Positions 58,439 to 64,000 of a DNA stretch of 64,000 bases are shown piece by piece (positions within the stretch are counted from its first letter, which is position 1; each line of letters begins with the position of its first letter). Origin of the DNA: Rhodeus uyekii. Lineage: Eukaryota > Chordata > Actinopteri > Cypriniformes > Acheilognathidae. The notes beneath the pieces were generated by a model. That model was not told where the DNA came from. It saw nothing but the letters and a program-made list of their open reading frames with translations, and made no database searches. A program made the position numbers and the translations under genes. Location of the stretch: positions 15,001 through 79,000 of the forward strand of contig JAWRVZ010000479.1 in the NCBI GenBank assembly GCA_037043235.1, read 5' to 3'.

Positions 58439-60121
58439 TTTACATGTTTACTCCTACAATATATTTACATGCATACAAGGTCAAAACCACTTTAATGTTC
58501 TCATAATATACACTGCACGTCATCTAATTTCTCACAGAGTCTGAACGGTTTGTTAGAATATTTAGTTTCTCTAAAGCCCTCCTTTCCATGAGCCTTCCCT
58601 GCTCTGATTGGTCGGATGGCTCAATCTGTGGTGATTGGTCTACCGCTTGCAGTTCGTGTTGGAAACAAAACGGCCAATACATTATCTGATTTTCACCTCC
58701 AGATCTTCCTCATCACTTAATACACAGTGAATCGTGCAATGACGTCTTTTTTCTGTATCAATTCCAGCGCAAGCAAAGTGTCGACAACATGAAGCAAACT
58801 AGAAAGATTACAGTTTTTTTTGGGTGGGTCAAAGTAGAGTAGCATAAAAGTAGCATAATTTGCATTATGCAAATGTAACAGTAATGGACATGTAACAAGA
58901 TGTAAGACTGCAATTGCTTACAACTCTTTTCAGCGGTCCAGAATCAATTCTTTCTATTAAAAGACAAAAACATGTGCACTTTGATCTTTAAGACTTTGCA
59001 GACCTTTTACTTTCACAAACCGATGTATTAGACACTGAAAGGCAATATTTGGAAAAAGGATAATAGGGGTAATTTTCGGGTATGTTTACTTTTTATTTAG
59101 TTTCTAATGAAAAACTTTTTGCTTTTAGATTAAAATAATTGTAATAATCATAAATGCCATGCTCGGACATTCCCAGAGGGAGTTTTTAGGCAGATTTTGT
59201 TTACATGTAAAAGATGACTTGTTTATAGAAAAATAGTTTATACAATGATTTTTTTTAATGTAAAAAGTATTTTGTTCTCTTTTGGAGACAATCATTCTCC
59301 ATTCATATATTTCCATTCATATATTTCCATGTGATATTTGGAATACAGCATATACAACAGTCTGCTTGTTGTCATGTGACCTCTTACATTACACATTTAG
59401 TTATTTTTAGAATCAGAATCAGATAGAGCTTTATTGCCAATTGTTCTTGTGCTTACAATAAAATTTTCTCTGTTAAAAGCAGATTAGAAGCGTTTTGCAC
59501 ATTTAAATACATTTTTCAGATTTGTAGATTCAGATTTTAGTCTTTTTTTTTAGATTTGTAGTTGTGTCGGTCTTCCATGCATACAGCATTTTTTATGTAC
59601 CGGTAGTATGCTATTCTGAGGACAACTCTCTTTTTTCCCTCCTATTTTTCATTTCAGTCCTGCCTTTCAGTTTCCTTTTCATATGCTAAAGAAGTAAAAT
59701 AATGAGAGAGCAGTAATGATTGAAGGATTGAATGTCTTGTCGTTGAAGAGAAAAAAAAACGAACATGAATTTGATTGAAGGCTTGTCAAAATGAGCCTTT
59801 CCCGTCTATATTGATTGGCTAATTTTTATTTGCAGGGATTAGAGGACTAGACAAAATTGTTTTCTGATTGCTTTATCCATTGTGCTCGCCTTTCCGGAGT
59901 TGCTTTCTGGTGCGCACTTTCTTTTGTGATGTGGGCTACTCTTTGAACATGTGTGTGTGATAGTAGATAGTGATTCCTTGTTGCCATAACGCCCAAAAGG
60001 CAGCTGTATGTTTTAAAAACTGCTCCACTTCTGCAATAAAATTGATCTTACAAAAATACCCATACTTACAAATACCAGCATTCTGTCTTGCTATCATCAT
60101 CTACCTGTATTTAAAAATTCG
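58439..60121. other. Gene-free stretch
   Basis: ACAATATATTTACATG is repeated twice at 58430-58475. Otherwise AT-rich with no element recognised. Confidence 0.45.
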
Positions 60122-60501
60122 AAAGGGGTCATGCCATGAATTTTAAAAAACTATTTTTTTATTGTTCACTTCAAGGTTCACTTATAATGTTTTGCACAAA
60201 AAATAAATATGCAATTGGAAAAATGATTATTTTCTACCCTCCTTCTGACCCTCAGTTTTTACAGGATGGCTCCTATAAGCTCTGTCAGTAAATAACCACT
60301 GTTATGATTGGCTGACGTTACTGCATCGCAAGTAAGTGTTTTCAAAAACATTAACCATATAAAACCTATACCATTATGAAATAATTTAGCTTCTGTCACA
60401 TTCAGTGCAATTGCTGCTTCATCTTTCAACAGGTTTCTTTGCAAACTCTCCATTACACTCTCCATACTCCCGTCAAAACAAAATGCTCGGAAAAACATAT
60501 A

Positions 60502-60947
60502 CAGTAATACCTTGAGATATGAGTGTCCCGACATACGAGTATTCTGAGATACGAGCAAGCCTTCGAGCAATTTTTGATTTGAGATACAAGTAAATATTTA
60601 GCTTACAGACGCTGACACTAGAGGTGTTCAAGCACTCTGAGCCTCCTCATTTATGGTGTAATTGCATATGGACTCCACTAGAGCTCCATGTGAACTCCAC
60701 TTTTACAGCGGGAGGTTACCGGGGGTGACGAGTGATTCACAAGTATTAAGCTGATTCACAGGAATCCTTATATATTGTAATTTTGTCTCTATAGTAATTA
60801 AAAACTTTTTCCATTTTTCCATTGTCATTAGCAGTAATAAATGAGTTTTTTAAAGGGCCAGAAGGGATACATTTTTTCAGATACAAGCAATTTGAGTTAC
60901 AAGCTCGGACCTGGAACGGATTATGCTCGTATCTCAAGGTATTACTG
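60502..60947. mobile_element. Short Tigger-type MITE
   Basis: Starts CAGTAATACCTTGAGATATG, ends CGTATCTCAAGGTATTACTG (21 of 22 terminal bases inverted), flanked by TA on both sides. Same family as 9144-9594, opposite orientation. Confidence 0.82.
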
Positions 60948-61000
60948 TAATCCTTCAACGTCAGACACGATGCCGTTAAAAATAAACCATCCATCCATTT

Positions 61001-61075
61001 ATACATTTGCAAATGACTTCAGCCAGAGCGAATAGTTATAAATCGTTGCAACAATGAAGTCATTTGCAAATGTAT
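61001..61075. repeat. Perfect 20-bp inverted repeat with 35-bp loop
   Basis: 61001-61020 (ATACATTTGCAAATGACTTC) is exactly inverted at 61056-61075. Each arm contains the smaller palindrome ATTTGCAAAT. Confidence 0.93.
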
Positions 61076-61234
61076 TTGGCCGTTTGATGTCAGATCCCAT
61101 AGTATCCAAACAAGCCATTTTAGAGCTTGATTATAGAAATGCTTCGTTTATATCGAGGAGGTTGCAAAACTTGCAAAATATCTTATAAGTCAAAAGATCA
61201 AGGCAAATTTGATTTCTCATGGAATGACCCTTTT

Positions 61235-62850
61235 AAACAATGGCAGCATATATACATATATAAATACATACATACATAAATATTTATAAATTGTAAATGT
61301 AAGAGGTCACAACAATGTAGCATACTGCTTTTAATGCTTTATCCCAAATTTGCATAACTTAAGTGTGAGGGGGAAAAAGTCACTTTATTTCACAAGATAT
61401 TTTAAAGTCACAAGATATTTATAAATTAGTTATCCATATATAAGACTATTCTCCATAATTTATTGATCACTGGAATGAATGATTCAGAAGTGAATTAAAT
61501 CTGACATAACGGACGCACTTTGGAAAGTAATTTTTCAATCAAAAAGTTTTATACTAGTCCTGTAAGTGAGATTGGAACAGTATTTTATTTTTAACTTAAT
61601 AAGTAACATTGTCAGAAATAAATCTGTTTTGAAGTTTTCATTGATCTAAGCAGCTGTATTTATGCTTTTAAACACCTCATATGACGTTAGCCATTTTGTT
61701 GGGATGCTCGGTATTAATAAATGTTAGTTAGCAACAGTAGCTAACAGCGACAGCTTCTGTCCCCAGGGCCTTCTGCAACCCACTATAAAACATCCCTCTC
61801 ATAAAACAGCCCCATAAACAGGTTTATTATCCTCGTCTCCGCAGCAGAGCACATTACTGCACACACACTGCTTGCAACTCCTCCAGCTGTAGCGGGAAAT
61901 TGAAGTTTTTAGCCAGTGTAACCCTGTTTCCCACAGTTATAAAAATGTGGTTTCTTGATGGGATGGGTGTGAGGAGTTCTTTGAATTTTTGCACAAACAG
62001 CATATGAAATATTATCTGCTCTTCATTTCCTATTTCCATATCAATGTGAAAACTGTAATTTTGTCGCTGATGGAAATATGAACCATTACCGTGCTAAAAT
62101 CACGGTGCCGCAGCAATATCAGCAGTGCTACAGTATTTTAGCAGTATTTATATGCATTTAAGGTATTCATATTTTTAATTATCTTTTTCTTTATCAATTG
62201 TTTTCATTTTAGTTTATGTTTTAGTCATTTTATGTGTGTCTGACTGATTTAAACTTTTTCCCCTTTTGTTTAGCTTTCATTTAGTTTTAATTTAATTTTA
62301 GTACTGTACCTTAAACTTAGTTTCCATTTCAAATTTTTGTTTAAGTCTTTCATCAGATATTTATATTTATATTTCAGCTTACTAAAGACAGTTATTTTAA
62401 TAAGACAGACAATTTTAATAGATTTAGTTTCACTTATCGATAACAACACTGAATATCAGATAGTGAAATCATTACGTTTGATATAGTTTATAGTATTGAA
62501 TCATTGCTATATATTAATCTAGTATAGAGATACTTTAGAGAATACCACATTAAATACCGTACATGTCTAAAAACCTAATAGTATTAGAAGTCATATTATT
62601 TAATATGATAGTACCATATATAATACAAACTACCATAGATACTACTAGAACTTAAATTATGATTATAAAAATGTAAAATCAATGGTTTTTTGATGGAAGC
62701 TAGGCTCACTATGATATATCTTATTTTTAAGTTCTACTACACTATTGCATTTCTTGGGTCATGTTGTATTATCCGGATTAAGTTATATAATTGGTAAGCA
62801 GTGTTTTGTTTTCTTGAAATATAAGAATATTGTTTGTTCAATGCCGTGGA
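61235..62850. other. Gene-free AT-rich stretch
   Basis: No element or exon recognised. Confidence 0.45.
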
Positions 62851-62856
62851 AAACTG

Positions 62857-62895
62857 CCCCCCCCACTGCCCCCCCCCCCCCCCCCCCCAACCCCC
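62857..62895 (+). repeat. Poly-C tract
   Basis: C runs broken by ACTG and AA; glycine- or proline-rich frames over it are artefacts. Confidence 0.9.
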
Positions 62896-63625
62896 AGTGA
62901 GATACAGTGACAACAGCTTCAATGTTGAAACAATGTAAGCGGTTTAGGTCTCTTCTAAATCTGTTGCACTGATATCCGGTGTCTCTCGCTCTCTTATTCA
63001 TCAGCATGTGCCCTTGTGCCCTTAAAAACCAGCTGACTCTATCAAAATGTCCATGATTCATTTCCTTACTGTGTGTCCCACAAGACTTTGTGCCGAGTGG
63101 GCTATAAACTCGCGTTGCGGTGACATGCAGTGTTCGTATAGTGCTTCATTCAACTGCGTAGCTGCTGTATTTATAATAACACAGGTCAGGCTTGATGTTA
63201 GTGCACTGGAAGGAGAACTGGATGACATCGCATCTCACAGAGGACTTGGGAAAAGCCATTAAAATGATGTTCCAACCCTACGTGTCTCTCAGGAAATTGC
63301 TAAATCCTTACAAGTGTTTTTAAAGCTGCTACAAACTTGTATTTCCTGGCCCAATCCCCGTCTCTTTCATTCTTTATTCCATTAGTTATATTGCGCATCT
63401 TAGACTGATGGGTGGGAGTGCAGTGATTTAGTCTAGATCAAAGGCTGAACACTGCGGGGATTAAAACCTAGTGGAGCTTTTTAGGCTAAACGCAGTCTGC
63501 TACGAATCACAGGGAGTCCTTTACTAGCACAAATGCTAATGCTCACCTTCACAGAATATAATGAGAATGTTCCATCAGTGTGTTTTAGTAAGTGTCTGGG
63601 GTGTAATTATAATGCAGTCTGAGGA
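62896..63625. other. Gene-free stretch
   Basis: No element recognised. Confidence 0.45.
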
Positions 63626-63675
63626 TCTGTCTGTCTGTCTATCTTTCTTTTGAACATCAATCTGTCTGTCTATCA
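63626..63675 (+). repeat. GTCT/ATCT microsatellite
   Basis: Two short runs of GTCTGTCTGTCTATC. Confidence 0.8.
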
Positions 63676-63696
63676 TGCTAGCTAGCCTTCAACTAT

Positions 63697-63804
63697 ATAA
63701 ATATATACACACACAGACACACACGCACCCGCACCATAAGGCGCACTGGATTATAAGGTGCACGGCCGATTTTAGCTGTGCCTTATAGTGCGGAAAATAC
63801 GGTT

Positions 63805-63835
<31 letters not shown>
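63697..63835. repeat. Foldback element with microsatellite arms
   Basis: The core arms CCGCACCATAAGGCGCAC (63729-63746) and GTGCCTTATAGTGCGG (63778-63793) are inverted. Outside them a TA/CA tract on the left mirrors a TG/TA tract on the right, so the whole 140 bp could form one long hairpin. CGCACTATAAGGC-type ends are known from fish DNA transposons, so the core may be a small MITE remnant. Confidence 0.6.
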
Positions 63836-63836
<1 letters not shown>

Positions 63837-64000
63837 CATAGTGCAAAAAACTGTTTACCCCAGTGCAGCTGGTCTGTTTCAGTCATGATTAATCTCTATA
63901 ATGTGTTTATCAGGAACTTTGCGGTAGTCACTATACTGTGAACATTCTCTGGTTCATTGTTTTTCTCACATATGCACTACATAAAATGACAGGCAAGTTA

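Larger units (their letters stand above)
60122..61234. mobile_element. DNA element with GGGTCAT ends, about 1.1 kb, carrying a nested MITE
   Basis: It opens AAAGGGGTCATGCCATGAA and closes TTCTCATGGAATGACCCTTTT, imperfect inverted ends. The interior holds the Tigger-type MITE at 60502-60947 and a perfect palindrome at 61001-61075. The open frame at 60259-60570 (minus) has no recognised domain. No clear target duplication, so the superfamily is unassigned. Confidence 0.5.

Overview
The window reads as intergenic or intronic DNA of a teleost fish, most likely a cypriniform (carp, minnow or zebrafish relative). The evidence is the repeat landscape: a tRNA-headed SINE ending in the common fish tail GCTTTGGATAAAAGC, hAT and Tigger/pogo-type non-autonomous DNA elements, solo LTRs with 5-bp target duplications, a fish-type DIRS1 retrotransposon, GTTGCTA-type minisatellites and many microsatellites. 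The background is AT-rich. I found no exon of a host protein-coding gene, no functional RNA gene, no CRISPR array and no operon-like layout. The only convincing coding remnants belong to the DIRS element.

Layout. 1-10 kb: Tigger-like element (1013-2123) carrying a piece of another element, a SINE, a solo LTR (2843-3575), a CpG-rich segment (about 6.6-7.0 kb) and a short Tigger-type MITE (9144-9594). 10-20 kb: 32-bp tandem repeats, a 1.2-kb CCAT/CTAT array, a decayed gag-like fragment, a foldback element, a solo LTR with a perfect 5-bp duplication (17349-18058) and a hAT-like element interrupted by a SINE. 20-30 kb: three LTRs of one family (20350-20783, 24313-25063, 28109-28583) carrying repeated ACAGGAAGTG motifs, plus SINEs and MITEs. 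30-40 kb: GTTGCTA minisatellite blocks, split by a 944-bp hAT (34150-35093) that carries a tRNA-Ser-like sequence and a Tigger end, then a hAT inside a hAT-like element (38240-38916). 40-50 kb: second Tigger copy, another LTR of the ACAGGAAGTG family, SINEs, and a MITE with an amplified 112-bp unit.

50026-54642 is the most informative feature: an end-to-end DIRS1-type tyrosine-recombinase retrotransposon. It has inverted terminal repeats, an internal complementary region that spells out both termini, and gag, RT/RNase H-connection and tyrosine recombinase remnants. The ITRs are identical over 158 bp although all coding parts are broken, which suggests a young, non-autonomous or rapidly inactivated copy. 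54.7-64 kb: a DIRS-type terminal fragment split by a hAT with a perfect 8-bp duplication, a CpG-rich segment with a GA/CT hairpin, a long TG microsatellite, a possible LTR, a 1.1-kb DNA element with a nested Tigger MITE and a perfect 20-bp palindrome, and a foldback element with microsatellite arms.

All calls come from reading the sequence. Family names rest on termini, target duplications and short motifs, not on database searches.
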